The position numbers were made by a program, and so were the translations under genes. From assembly GCA_035354435.1 (NCBI GenBank), contig DAOQAY010000055.1, positions 1-16,830 on the forward strand: 16,830 nt of DNA. The letters are read 5' to 3'. Below, piece by piece: positions 1 through 6,725 of the stretch. A model generated the notes under the pieces. That model searched no databases, had not been told where the DNA came from, and was given only the letters and a program-made list of their open reading frames with translations. How positions within the stretch are numbered: position 1 is the first letter of the stretch; each line of letters opens with the position of its first letter. Origin of the DNA: JAKLDO01 sp035354435 (GTDB lineage Bacteria > UBP6 > UBA1177).

Positions 1-1082
1 ACAACATTCACCGGAATATTGCCTGAAGCACAAAGGGAAACAAAGCTGTGTCTGAAGCTGTGGAATCCATATACAGCGGTTTTTCTGGTAGTTCCTTCTC
101 TTTCAACCTTTGTTTCTATTCCGGCTTTTACAAATGTTTGCTGAATAAGGAAGGAAAGATAAGAAGGGGAGTTTATATAAAGCCGTGCCATTTCTGGAAG
201 AACATATTCACTTTTGTTTTTATCAGGAAGGCTGTTTCTGATTTCTTCAAGATTCTCTCTCAATATTCCTAGAAGCGGAATTTCAATCTTCTTTTTCAGG
301 TTCTTTGTTTTATTAGGCAGTCTAATAATGAATCCGTTTTCAAAGTCGATCTCTTTCCATTTAAGGGTTGAGGCATCGCCTAATCTCAATCCGGTAAAAA
401 GCCCGATCATAAATAAAACCTTCATTTCACCGTCTGTAATAGAAAACAGGTCTTTGAGTTGGTTCTTTGTCAACATCTTCTTGCTGATAGTTCCTTCAGT
501 CATTTTGCTAATGGATTTCCAAACATTTTCTTTCAATCCGGCTGTTTTTGATAAAGCAGAAAACATTGCTCTGAATTTCTTGATTCGTTCGTTATATGTT
601 CTTTCTGCAATTCCTTTTTCTTTCTCTGAATTGAGATATTTTTCTGCAATTTCATTATCAATTTCATTCAAATAAACAACGGTTGGATAATTCTCTTTTG
701 TCCATTGAATAAACTTTCCCCAAAGAATTTTATAATCGTTATATGTTCTTTCGCTGATTGTTCTTTTCTTTGGCTTTTCCCGATAAGATTCAAAGGCATC
801 TTCAAGTTTCATTTTAAAAATCGTTCCTGAACCTATTTTCTCAATACATTCATTACGGACGGCATCTCTTTCTGAAATATCAACATGATCTATGCAGTCT
901 ATAAGCCTTTTCAAAGCTTCTCTGAAGTCCGTTTGTCCTTTTAGTTCCTTTGTTCTTTCAGTTGCTTTCTTCAATGCTTGATTGTAGTTTGTTTCTCCGG
1001 TAGATTCATAATAAACCTGTCGGTCAATCATAGTCTTGAAATAATAGCTTTTACTGCCTTTCCTTTGAAATACACTTACCAT
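1..1082 (-). CDS. int: Tyrosine recombinase (phage-type integrase), 3' end outside window
   Basis: The minus-strand frame is open without a stop from an ATG at 1082 to the window edge, giving about 360 residues. It starts MVSVFQRKGSKSYYFKT, a typical N-terminal DNA-binding region of phage integrases. A helical SAM-like core-binding domain follows around residues 95-190 (TISERTYNDYKILWGKF). The catalytic domain shows the first Arg in TGLRLGDASTLKW and the His-x-x-Arg box in FHSFRHSFVSLCA near the cut end. The last His/Trp and the nucleophilic Tyr must lie beyond position 1. A Shine-Dalgarno GAGGTG sits 6 nt before the ATG and supports this start. The gene reads away from the tRNA-Glu fragment. 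It would integrate and excise the element by site-specific recombination. The reading frame looks intact. Confidence 0.92.
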   Translation of the reverse strand, partial: MVSVFQRKGSKSYYFKTMIDRQVYYESTGETNYNQALKKATERTKELKGQTDFREALKRLIDCIDHVDISERDAVRNECIEKIGSGTIFKMKLEDAFESYREKPKKRTISERTYNDYKILWGKFIQWTKENYPTVVYLNEIDNEIAEKYLNSEKEKGIAERTYNERIKKFRAMFSALSKTAGLKENVWKSISKMTEGTISKKMLTKNQLKDLFSITDGEMKVLFMIGLFTGLRLGDASTLKWKEIDFENGFIIRLPNKTKNLKKKIEIPLLGILRENLEEIRNSLPDKNKSEYVLPEMARLYINSPSYLSFLIQQTFVKAGIETKVEREGTTRKTAVYGFHSFRHSFVSLCASGNIPVNV

Positions 1083-1119
1083 GTCAAACACCTCGCTTTT
1101 TTCAAGTTGTCTGTGTTGG

Positions 1120-1148
1120 ATTGTAATCGCACTTTAGTGTAAGGTCAA
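1120..1148 (-). promoter_or_regulatory. Promoter of the integrase gene
   Basis: On the minus strand TTGACC (1148-1143) is followed after 17 nt by TACAAT (1125-1120), close to the sigma-70 consensus, and lies about 40 nt upstream of the integrase ATG. Between the two boxes is a short inverted repeat, CACT-TT-AGTG on the plus strand (1130-1139), which could be a repressor or autoregulation site. The repeat's role is inferred. Confidence 0.65.
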
Positions 1149-1158
1149 GTTAAAATTG

Positions 1159-1177
1159 GTAGCATAATTAGTAGCAT
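1159..1177. repeat. Two GTAGCAT direct repeats beside the integrase promoter
   Basis: GTAGCAT occurs at 1159-1165 and again at 1171-1177, a 12-bp period, between the integrase promoter and the tRNA-derived attachment site. Short direct repeats in this position are often arm-type integrase sites or excisionase sites. Only the repetition is seen; the function is a guess. Confidence 0.35.
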
Positions 1178-1235
1178 CTGTTTCTGTGAGATTAAAAAAG
1201 GCAATTAAAACAGGTGGTTAAGAAATAACTCTACT

Positions 1236-1281
1236 GCCTCTCACGCCGTTAACGGGGGTTCGAATCCCCCTGGGGTCGCCA
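1236..1281 (+). other. Attachment site: 3' fragment of tRNA-Glu(CUC)
   Basis: The segment contains an anticodon loop CTCTCAC (anticodon CTC, Glu) at 1238-1244. It continues with the stem strand GCCGT, a short variable region, a 5-bp T arm GGGGG-TTCGAAT-CCCCC (1254-1270), the acceptor 3' strand TGGGGTC, discriminator G and encoded CCA (1279-1281). The 5' stem strand (1233-1237, ACTGC) pairs with GCCGT at only four of five positions, and there is no D arm or acceptor 5' strand. It is therefore a fragment and not a working tRNA. It probably marks the attR/attL junction between element and chromosome. Confidence 0.82.
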
Positions 1282-1345
1282 ATGATTCTGAGAGAGATTT
1301 TTCAAAGACAGTCTGAATTTTATGATTTAATTTTAATGTTGAGGT

Positions 1346-2374
1346 TTATTTTACTTCGACAACCCAGCCTTTAGGACTTTCCATGTCGCCGTTCTGAATA
1401 GAGGTGAGGATTTTATAAAGTTCTTTCGTTTTCGGACCGACTTCTCTGCCTTCACCATAGAAGGAATATCTTTTCCCATTATGTGTGACCGAACCGATAG
1501 GAGATATAACAGCAGCAGTACCGCATGCTCCTGCTTCAACATATTCACCAAGTGATGCAACTGGAATCTCTTTTTCAACAACTTTCATATTAAGATAGTG
1601 CTCTGCAATATGCATAAGGCTGTATTTTGTTATGGAAGGAAGTATTGAAGAAGATTTAGGCGTGACAAAAGTGTTATCGGCTGTTATGGCAAAGAAATTT
1701 GCCGCACCCACCTCTTCAATATTCGTCTGTGTGGCAGGATCAAGATAGATACAGTCTGAAAATCCGGCATCAACTGCTTCTTTATGTGCCTTGAGGCTTG
1801 CCGCATAATTTCCGCCAACTTTTACACCGCCTGTTCCTCTAGGTGCTGCTCTATCATAGCCGGCTATTGTGAAGTGACAGGGAGCCAGACCACCTTTAAA
1901 ATAAGGTCCGACCGGAGTTACAAAAATTCCAAAAAGATATTCAGATGCAGGTCTTACACCTACATTTTCACCAACACCGATAAGATAAGGTCTGAGATAA
2001 AGCGATGCACCGCTTCCATAAGGCGGAACAAACTTTTCGTTCGCTTTGATTACTTTGATAGCAGCCTCAATGAATTTGTTTTCAGGATATACAGCCATAA
2101 GAAGCTGTTCACATGAATTTTTCATTCTTGCCGCATTTCTGTCAGGTCTGAAAAGAAGGATTTTCCCGTCCTTAGCTGTGTATGCTTTCAAACCTTCAAA
2201 ACACTGCTGTCCATAATGAAGAGCTGTGGAGCCTTCATGAATTCTAAGATAATCATCGGTTGTAAGCACGCCGTCATCCCATTTTCCATTTTTGAAATTA
2301 GAAATAAAGCGGTAGTCACATTTCAAGTAAGCAAATCGAAGTTCAGACCATTTTATGTCAGCCTTTTCAACCAT
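1346..2374 (-). CDS. ilvE: Branched-chain amino acid aminotransferase
   Basis: This 342-residue fold-type IV PLP enzyme interconverts Leu/Ile/Val and their 2-oxo acids with 2-oxoglutarate/Glu in the cytoplasm. It resembles the longer, eukaryote-like IlvE subgroup. Family motifs are HYGQQCFEGLKAY (residues 53-65), LYLRPYLIG (125-133), the PLP lysine K185 in GGVKVGGNYAASLKA, and NIEEVGAANFF (218-228), which contacts the cofactor. The ATG at 2374 has GGAGG 5 nt upstream. The gene stands alone between the lipoprotein series and the integrated element, with its own promoter. No clear terminator is visible in the 64 nt between its stop and the tRNA fragment. Confidence 0.95.
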   Translation of the reverse strand: MVEKADIKWSELRFAYLKCDYRFISNFKNGKWDDGVLTTDDYLRIHEGSTALHYGQQCFEGLKAYTAKDGKILLFRPDRNAARMKNSCEQLLMAVYPENKFIEAAIKVIKANEKFVPPYGSGASLYLRPYLIGVGENVGVRPASEYLFGIFVTPVGPYFKGGLAPCHFTIAGYDRAAPRGTGGVKVGGNYAASLKAHKEAVDAGFSDCIYLDPATQTNIEEVGAANFFAITADNTFVTPKSSSILPSITKYSLMHIAEHYLNMKVVEKEIPVASLGEYVEAGACGTAAVISPIGSVTHNGKRYSFYGEGREVGPKTKELYKILTSIQNGDMESPKGWVVEVK

Positions 2375-2439
2375 GTTCTCCTCCGTGAATTTTTTCTGAA
2401 TATGTAAATTGTTAAATGAAAAAAAACAAAAAACATGGA

Positions 2440-2468
2440 ACTTTAAAAAATAAAAAGAGGTTTGTCAA
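2440..2468 (-). promoter_or_regulatory. Promoter of ilvE
   Basis: On the minus strand a perfect -35 box TTGACA (2468-2463) is followed by 17 nt and TAAAGT (2445-2440). The ilvE ATG is 65 nt further on, across a T- and A-rich leader in which I see no attenuator hairpin or leader peptide with clustered Leu/Ile/Val codons. Confidence 0.75.
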
Positions 2469-2483
2469 TTTGATTGAAAATTG
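2466..2483. promoter_or_regulatory. Inverted repeat overlapping the ilvE -35 box
   Basis: The plus strand reads CAATTT, six bases, then AAATTG, a perfect 6-bp dyad whose left arm overlaps the -35 hexamer. It has no T-run, so it is a poor terminator candidate; an operator is possible. In AT-rich DNA a chance dyad of this size is also plausible. Confidence 0.25.
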
Positions 2484-2495
2484 TTTCGAATAAAA

Positions 2496-2803
2496 TTAGA
2501 AAACCAATCCGCAACTGCATCCGCTGCCGCTAATTTTCATACTATCGTCAGGATCGTCCGTGTTTTCAGAATCGCCGGAATTATCAGAATCGGAAATGTC
2601 TTCGTCAGCCGCAGTATTGCCGGTGTTTCCGGTGTCGCCAGTGTTTCCGGTATCACCTTTTCTTTTTCGGTACAAGTGCCGTCAACGCAAATCTGATTGT
2701 CAGGGCAGTCAAGAGCAGTTATACAGCCTTCGGTATTTTCTGTAGTGCATGATGAAAAAAGCGTAAGGAACAACATAACAGTCAGAAAAGTGCGAAAAAA
2801 CAC
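2496..2803 (-). pseudogene. Small four-Cys/DTG lipoprotein with an internal frameshift
   Basis: Translation starts at GTG 2803 with GGAGG 6 nt upstream. A signal peptide ends in LFSSC (lipid Cys19), followed by the family module CITALDCPDNQICVDGTC. The frame then runs into an unrelated tail and stops at 2537, giving 88 residues. In the -1 frame, entered at the A-rich stretch 2656-2667, translation continues as GDTGNTGDTGNTGNT, then an acidic stretch DEDISDSDNSGDSE, and ends SGSGCSCGLVF at a stop at 2496-2498. The -1 frame matches the two larger neighbours, so the ancestral protein was about 102 residues. One base appears lost from an A-run; a sequencing error or a programmed -1 shift is also possible. 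It is the last gene of the lipoprotein series, 26 nt after its neighbour. Confidence 0.75.
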
Positions 2804-2829
2804 GACAGTCCTCCGTAGATACTATAAAC

Positions 2830-4785
2830 CTATTGGCAGGTTCTTGTAATTATTATCTGTCCGTTACCTGTCTTTATTCCGTTTGATGTCGAAGTGTTTG
2901 TGTTTCCTGCGGCACCGACATATCCTGATCCGCCTGCACCGCTTCCGCCAGTCCAATCGCCGGAATTAGTCCCATTATTTCCTGTTAATCCTCCGCCCGC
3001 ACCTCCGGCAGTTGCATTCCCGTTCCCATCCTGACTGTTGGTAGGTGCAGATCCGCCATTTCCGCCAGTACAGGCAGTTCCGACAGTTCCGCTTACTCCG
3101 AGATATTCTCCGCCAGCTCCGGCATTTCCTCCTGCTGATTGCGTTCCGCCTTTTGGGGCTGAAAGAGGTTTGTATGAACCCGCACCGCCACCGCCGAAGT
3201 ATCCGCCGCCGCCGCCGCCGCCCGAACCGGGTCCGCAATCTAAGACACAATTTCCACCAGCACCGCCGCCACCGCCTGCAACTATGATTCTGGAACCAGG
3301 ATCAGCACTGTTCTTCCTTACATCACTTGCGCCGCCGCCACCGCCGCCCTGAGCTGCCGTACAATCGGAATATCCGCCTGTTCCTCCTCCGTTCCAGCCT
3401 GCCGCAGGACCTATTCCGCCGCCACTGCCGACAAAAAGATAAAGAATATCACCACCAGTAAGAGCCACATCTGCTTTCGAATAGCCGCCAAGACCTCCCG
3501 CAATATTTCCACCGCTGTTATTCTGTCCCTGAGCTCCCCATGCTTCAATTGTATAGACTCCTGAACCGGCCGGAACTGTGAATGTCTGCTGTAATCCGGT
3601 ATAGTCATATATAAAAGTGCCGGGAGTGCAGTCCGGCCCTGAGCAGTCGGTTTTGCACTTTCCAGCGGTTCCGTTCAGTGCGCCGTCATCACATTTTTCA
3701 CCCATTGCCGAAATTATCTCCGCATCAGATAATGGTCTGTTGAATATTCTAATGTGATCAATTGTTCCGTTAAAATATCCGTAAGCTCCAGCACCTATCA
3801 TTGTCGGTGCATAAACTATTGCTTTTGGTGAGACAAGTCCTGTTTGAACAAGTATGCCGTTGAGATAGATTCGAGGCTGACGATCGGTGTAGGTCACAGC
3901 AACATGATTCCATCCGTTCCCGACAGTTCCGTTAAATACTGCGAGTGCCGGCATATAACCGTTACCATGTTCGTAAACCGATATTCCGTTCGTTCCAACT
4001 GAAACTCCCGCCCCGCCGTCTACATCTTTGTTGTCAGCTCCGAAAAGATAGTTCTGACCGGTTGTTCCGCTTATCACACTATCTGTCTGAGGATCGATTT
4101 CGTGAGTCAGTTCAGTTTTTATCCACGCCATCATTGTAAAATTATTAACAGGAGGAGTGTATGCAAGAGAGATGTAGTTGTCGGCAGTTCCGTTGAACTG
4201 AAGTCCTTTGCCGAACTTGGCATCAACCCATGATGCTCCTGCAATGGTGCCGTTGTTCCCGCTCCCTGATGAGTCTGTCGCAACAAGACCTGTGCCGTCC
4301 TCAAGATAAAAGAGGACAATCTCTCCTGAAAAAGTTGCCCCGTTATCTTCTTCAATTCCGTTTCCGCAAACTGGAATATAGATATCTTCATCATTGTCAT
4401 TATCAGACGAATCAATGTCCAGGACTTCAATATCACTGTCATCTATATCGTTTTCAATATCTGAAGAATTATCATCATGATCTAATTGATCCTGATCGGC
4501 AGTATCCCCTGTATTACCTGTATTACCTGTATCTCCTGTATCTCCTGTGTTTCCTGTGTTTCCTGTATCTCCAGTATCTCCGGTATCGCCTGTGTTGCCA
4601 GTGTTTCCTGTATCGCCTCCTTCTTTGTCAGTACAGATGCCGTTAATACAGATCTGATTGTCTGAACAGTCGAGGGCTGTAATGCATACAAAAGGATCCT
4701 CTTTGCTGCTTGAGCAGCCTGTCAGCAGAAAGACTGCAAAAGAAAAAAGGGATATATCTTTAAATAAGCTATTCACTGAATTCAT
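2830..4785 (-). CDS. Mosaic lipoprotein with DTG stalk, LamG domain and glycine-rich domain
   Basis: The protein has 651 residues from the ATG at 4785, which has GGGAG 5 nt upstream; an in-frame ATG at 4836 lies deep in the preceding gene and lacks a signal peptide. Order of parts: signal peptide with lipobox LTGC (Cys24); four-Cys module CITALDCSDNQICINGIC (34-51); 12 Asp/Asn-Thr-Gly triplets (58-93); acidic linker (97-135); CGNGIEED; a LamG-like concanavalin fold (about 148-361); a second Cys-rich piece with EKCDDG; and a glycine-rich C-terminal domain (about 388-651) opening FTVPAGSGVYTIEAWGAQG, like the PF12810 glycine-rich family. Position +2 is Ser, so outer-membrane sorting is expected if Lol rules apply. 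LamG suggests carbohydrate or protein binding at the surface; the ligand is unknown. It overlaps the upstream gene by 17 nt, suggesting coupled translation. Confidence 0.85.
   Translation of the reverse strand: MNSVNSLFKDISLFSFAVFLLTGCSSSKEDPFVCITALDCSDNQICINGICTDKEGGDTGNTGNTGDTGDTGDTGNTGNTGDTGDTGNTGNTGDTADQDQLDHDDNSSDIENDIDDSDIEVLDIDSSDNDNDEDIYIPVCGNGIEEDNGATFSGEIVLFYLEDGTGLVATDSSGSGNNGTIAGASWVDAKFGKGLQFNGTADNYISLAYTPPVNNFTMMAWIKTELTHEIDPQTDSVISGTTGQNYLFGADNKDVDGGAGVSVGTNGISVYEHGNGYMPALAVFNGTVGNGWNHVAVTYTDRQPRIYLNGILVQTGLVSPKAIVYAPTMIGAGAYGYFNGTIDHIRIFNRPLSDAEIISAMGEKCDDGALNGTAGKCKTDCSGPDCTPGTFIYDYTGLQQTFTVPAGSGVYTIEAWGAQGQNNSGGNIAGGLGGYSKADVALTGGDILYLFVGSGGGIGPAAGWNGGGTGGYSDCTAAQGGGGGGASDVRKNSADPGSRIIVAGGGGGAGGNCVLDCGPGSGGGGGGGYFGGGGAGSYKPLSAPKGGTQSAGGNAGAGGEYLGVSGTVGTACTGGNGGSAPTNSQDGNGNATAGGAGGGLTGNNGTNSGDWTGGSGAGGSGYVGAAGNTNTSTSNGIKTGNGQIIITRTCQ
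4507..4614 (-). repeat. 12 nine-base units encoding (D/N)TG
   Basis: Twelve in-frame 9-nt units encode DTG or NTG in the order D N N D D D N N D D N N. Several neighbouring units are identical pairs (on the plus strand, repeated ATTACCTGT, TATCTCCTG and GTTTCCTGT), which points to unit duplication. They probably form a Thr-rich flexible stalk between the lipid anchor and the outer domains. Confidence 0.85.
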
Positions 4786-6706
4786 AAGCTCCCATATCAA
4801 CAGATGTTCCAATAATTCTATCGTTTCCGGCGGCATCTTTCAAAATGCCGGCAGGAGTTTTAGTGCTGTCTCCTGAATTGATGCAGGGTGATGATCCGGT
4901 TAAACTCAGAGGATGTTCGCCTGAATTTAAAAAGAGGGGGGAAGCATCAATGTTTCCGCCGTTATCATTACCGCAATTAGACACCCAGCAAGTTTGTGTT
5001 CCGTCACCGCATGTCATGGCACTACTGCCGCAACCGCCGATGTCGCTGTGATCTATCTCCGGAATACTTGCCGCCATACCGTAAGTGCCGGCTGGAATGT
5101 TATACAAATCATATGAAGTGTTCCCGAAAACAATGGTGTTCGATATTACAGGATTGGTCTGACCGTTAGCAATACCGCCACCTGTCGCATTGGCACTGAT
5201 CGAGCAATTTATAATTGAAGCATTTGCCATTAAGTTTGCAATAGCTCCTCCGGCAACGGCGCTATTTCCTGTAAAAACAGAATTAATGACAGTAGCTGTG
5301 CTTTCCTGATTTTGTATAGCACCTCCCAGTCCGCTTGGCAGAGCAGATCCGTTTGCTAAATTATTCTGGAAATTACAGCTTTCAACTGTCAGAACAGAAG
5401 TTTTCGTACTGCTCACTGCACCACCGTTCTGGGCGGCATTTCCGCTGAAAAAAGAATTCTTTATTATGGCAGCAGCAGTATTTTTTAAAGAGATCGCTCC
5501 GCCGGCGTTTACTGAACTGTTGTTGCTGAAAATAGAGTTTTCTATAGTTACGGTGGAATCATCTATCCCGATAGCTCCTCCGCCTGTTGTTGCAGTGTTT
5601 CCTGAGAATGTAGAGTTTATGATCACAGGGGTTCCCAGATAGTTGAATATTGCAGCGCCTTTATCGGCAGAGTTGTCTACAAAAACACAGTTCTCGATAG
5701 TTGGACTGGCACCGTCATGATTATACATTGCCCCGCCGACGAGGGTTGCAGAATTATTTTTAAAAAGACAGTTCCTTATGATCGGAGTTGTGTGGTCAGC
5801 ACCGAATTCCTCCCGTTTGTTGTTTCTTATTCCGCCGCCATCCTGATTCGGCCATGCATCTCCGTTTGCGTTGCCTCCTGAGATAGTGAATCCGTCAAGA
5901 ATGGCAGTATTGTCCTTTCTTTCCCAGCCATCGTGGTAAAAAACATGGTATGCGTTTTCTGAATTTCCAGTCGAGTCATCATCATCATTGAAATCGCCGC
6001 TGAGAATAGTTTCATTATTCTTCCAGTCTCTCTGTGAGACATCATTTTCAGTTCCGATAAAACCGCCGTAAATTCCAACTCCCTGCAGCAAAGTAAAATG
6101 GTACTTTCTTTGAGGTGTTTCAAAAGTGCATTCGCTATAAAGATTCGGACAATCTGTAGGTTTATATTTACCGGCAGCAACCCATATATCTTTGCCTTCT
6201 GTAGCAGAAGCAATCGCAACACTCAGATCTGTAAAAGCATTATCCCATGATGTTCCGTTATTAAGACCAGTAGCATTATATTTAACAAAAATGACATTCT
6301 GTGGAACAAAGATGTCATCATCAGCAATATCTTCATCAACTGTTTCGTCAGACTCGTCGGACAAGTCGGAGTCGTCAGACATTTCAGACTCGTCAGATAC
6401 TTCAGACTCGTCAGATACTTCAGACTCGTCGGAATCATCAAAGTTGTCAGAGTCGTCCAGAATTGTATCTTCGTCAACCATTACGGTATCTTCGTCAGCC
6501 GTTTCGTCAATTGTTTCATCGGACTGGTCTGACTCATCTGACAGGTCAGACTGGTCAAAATCGTCAGAATCGTCCAGAGCTATATCTTCATCAATGACCG
6601 CAGTATCTTCATCAACAAAACCTGTTTCATACTTTTCTTTTGTTTCGGTACATGCTGCAAAAGATAAAATAACGATAACAATAAGCAAAAGTTCAATAAT
6701 TTTCAT
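4769..6706 (-). CDS. Lipoprotein with acidic Ser-Asp stalk and parallel beta-helix (Pmp-like)
   Basis: The protein has 645 residues; ATG 6706 has GGAG 6 nt upstream. A signal peptide ends in SFAAC (Cys19), and residues 30-131 are an acidic Ser/Asp/Glu stalk. From 137 the entry motif VKYNATGLNNGTSWDNAFTD and DIWVAAGKYKPT are those of 'choice-of-anchor Q'/Pmp-like beta-helix proteins. Seven to eight rungs follow with the Pmp signature of FxxN then GGAI: F315, F342, F367, F393, F420, F446 and F478. The end VDMGAYEFSE (636-645) is the usual closing motif of the family. Such proteins are displayed outside the outer membrane and often act as adhesins or polysaccharide-binding proteins. No catalytic residues can be assigned, so the substrate is unknown. 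It lies 19 nt after the preceding lipoprotein gene and overlaps the next by 17 nt. It lacks the four-Cys/DTG module of its neighbours. Confidence 0.88.
   Translation of the reverse strand: MKIIELLLIVIVILSFAACTETKEKYETGFVDEDTAVIDEDIALDDSDDFDQSDLSDESDQSDETIDETADEDTVMVDEDTILDDSDNFDDSDESEVSDESEVSDESEMSDDSDLSDESDETVDEDIADDDIFVPQNVIFVKYNATGLNNGTSWDNAFTDLSVAIASATEGKDIWVAAGKYKPTDCPNLYSECTFETPQRKYHFTLLQGVGIYGGFIGTENDVSQRDWKNNETILSGDFNDDDDSTGNSENAYHVFYHDGWERKDNTAILDGFTISGGNANGDAWPNQDGGGIRNNKREEFGADHTTPIIRNCLFKNNSATLVGGAMYNHDGASPTIENCVFVDNSADKGAAIFNYLGTPVIINSTFSGNTATTGGGAIGIDDSTVTIENSIFSNNSSVNAGGAISLKNTAAAIIKNSFFSGNAAQNGGAVSSTKTSVLTVESCNFQNNLANGSALPSGLGGAIQNQESTATVINSVFTGNSAVAGGAIANLMANASIINCSISANATGGGIANGQTNPVISNTIVFGNTSYDLYNIPAGTYGMAASIPEIDHSDIGGCGSSAMTCGDGTQTCWVSNCGNDNGGNIDASPLFLNSGEHPLSLTGSSPCINSGDSTKTPAGILKDAAGNDRIIGTSVDMGAYEFSE
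6326..6613 (-). repeat. Duplicated acidic Ser-Asp segment
   Basis: The stalk of the beta-helix lipoprotein contains two related copies. Residues 32-70 begin DEDTAVIDEDIALDDSDDFD and residues 71-127 begin DEDTVMVDEDTILDDSDNFD. Each continues into SDESD-type repeats and ends DET(I/V)DE. The second copy has extra ESEVSDE units (residues 94-107), so it has grown internally by about 18 residues. Confidence 0.8.
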
Positions 6707-6725
6707 TTAATTCTCCTGGATAGAC

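Larger units (their letters stand above)
1..1281. mobile_element. Right-hand end of a tRNA-Glu-integrated element
   Basis: This stretch holds a tyrosine recombinase gene that runs off the left edge, its promoter, and a 3' fragment of a tRNA-Glu gene at 1236-1281. Sequence upstream of the fragment does not continue the tRNA: no strand matching the acceptor 5' arm (expected GACCCCA) is present. That is the pattern left when an element integrates into the 3' half of a tRNA gene. The intact tRNA would then lie at the other end, left of this window, in the same orientation. The cargo and type of element (prophage, ICE or island) cannot be told from here. Confidence 0.75.

Noticed and set aside
48..675. 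Plus-strand open frames at 48-272 and 214-675
   Set aside because: They are antisense shadows of the continuous integrase frame on the minus strand and show no protein-family features.
1201..1281. A complete tRNA-Glu gene or a tRNA interrupted by an intron
   Set aside because: No D arm or matching acceptor 5' strand is found upstream in the window; the adjacent integrase explains the fragment better.
2375..2462. Attenuator or riboswitch in the ilvE leader
   Set aside because: The leader is mostly A/T homopolymer-like, with no stable hairpin pair or Leu/Ile/Val-rich leader peptide.
3038..3352. Plus-strand proline-rich frame opposite the glycine-rich domain
   Set aside because: Pro codons (CCN) are the complement of Gly codons (GGN); the frame exists only because the minus strand encodes Gly runs.
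6192..6710. Plus-strand Ser-rich frame of 172 codons
   Set aside because: It is antisense to the acidic Ser-Asp stalk; the minus strand has the signal peptide, ribosome site and family domain.
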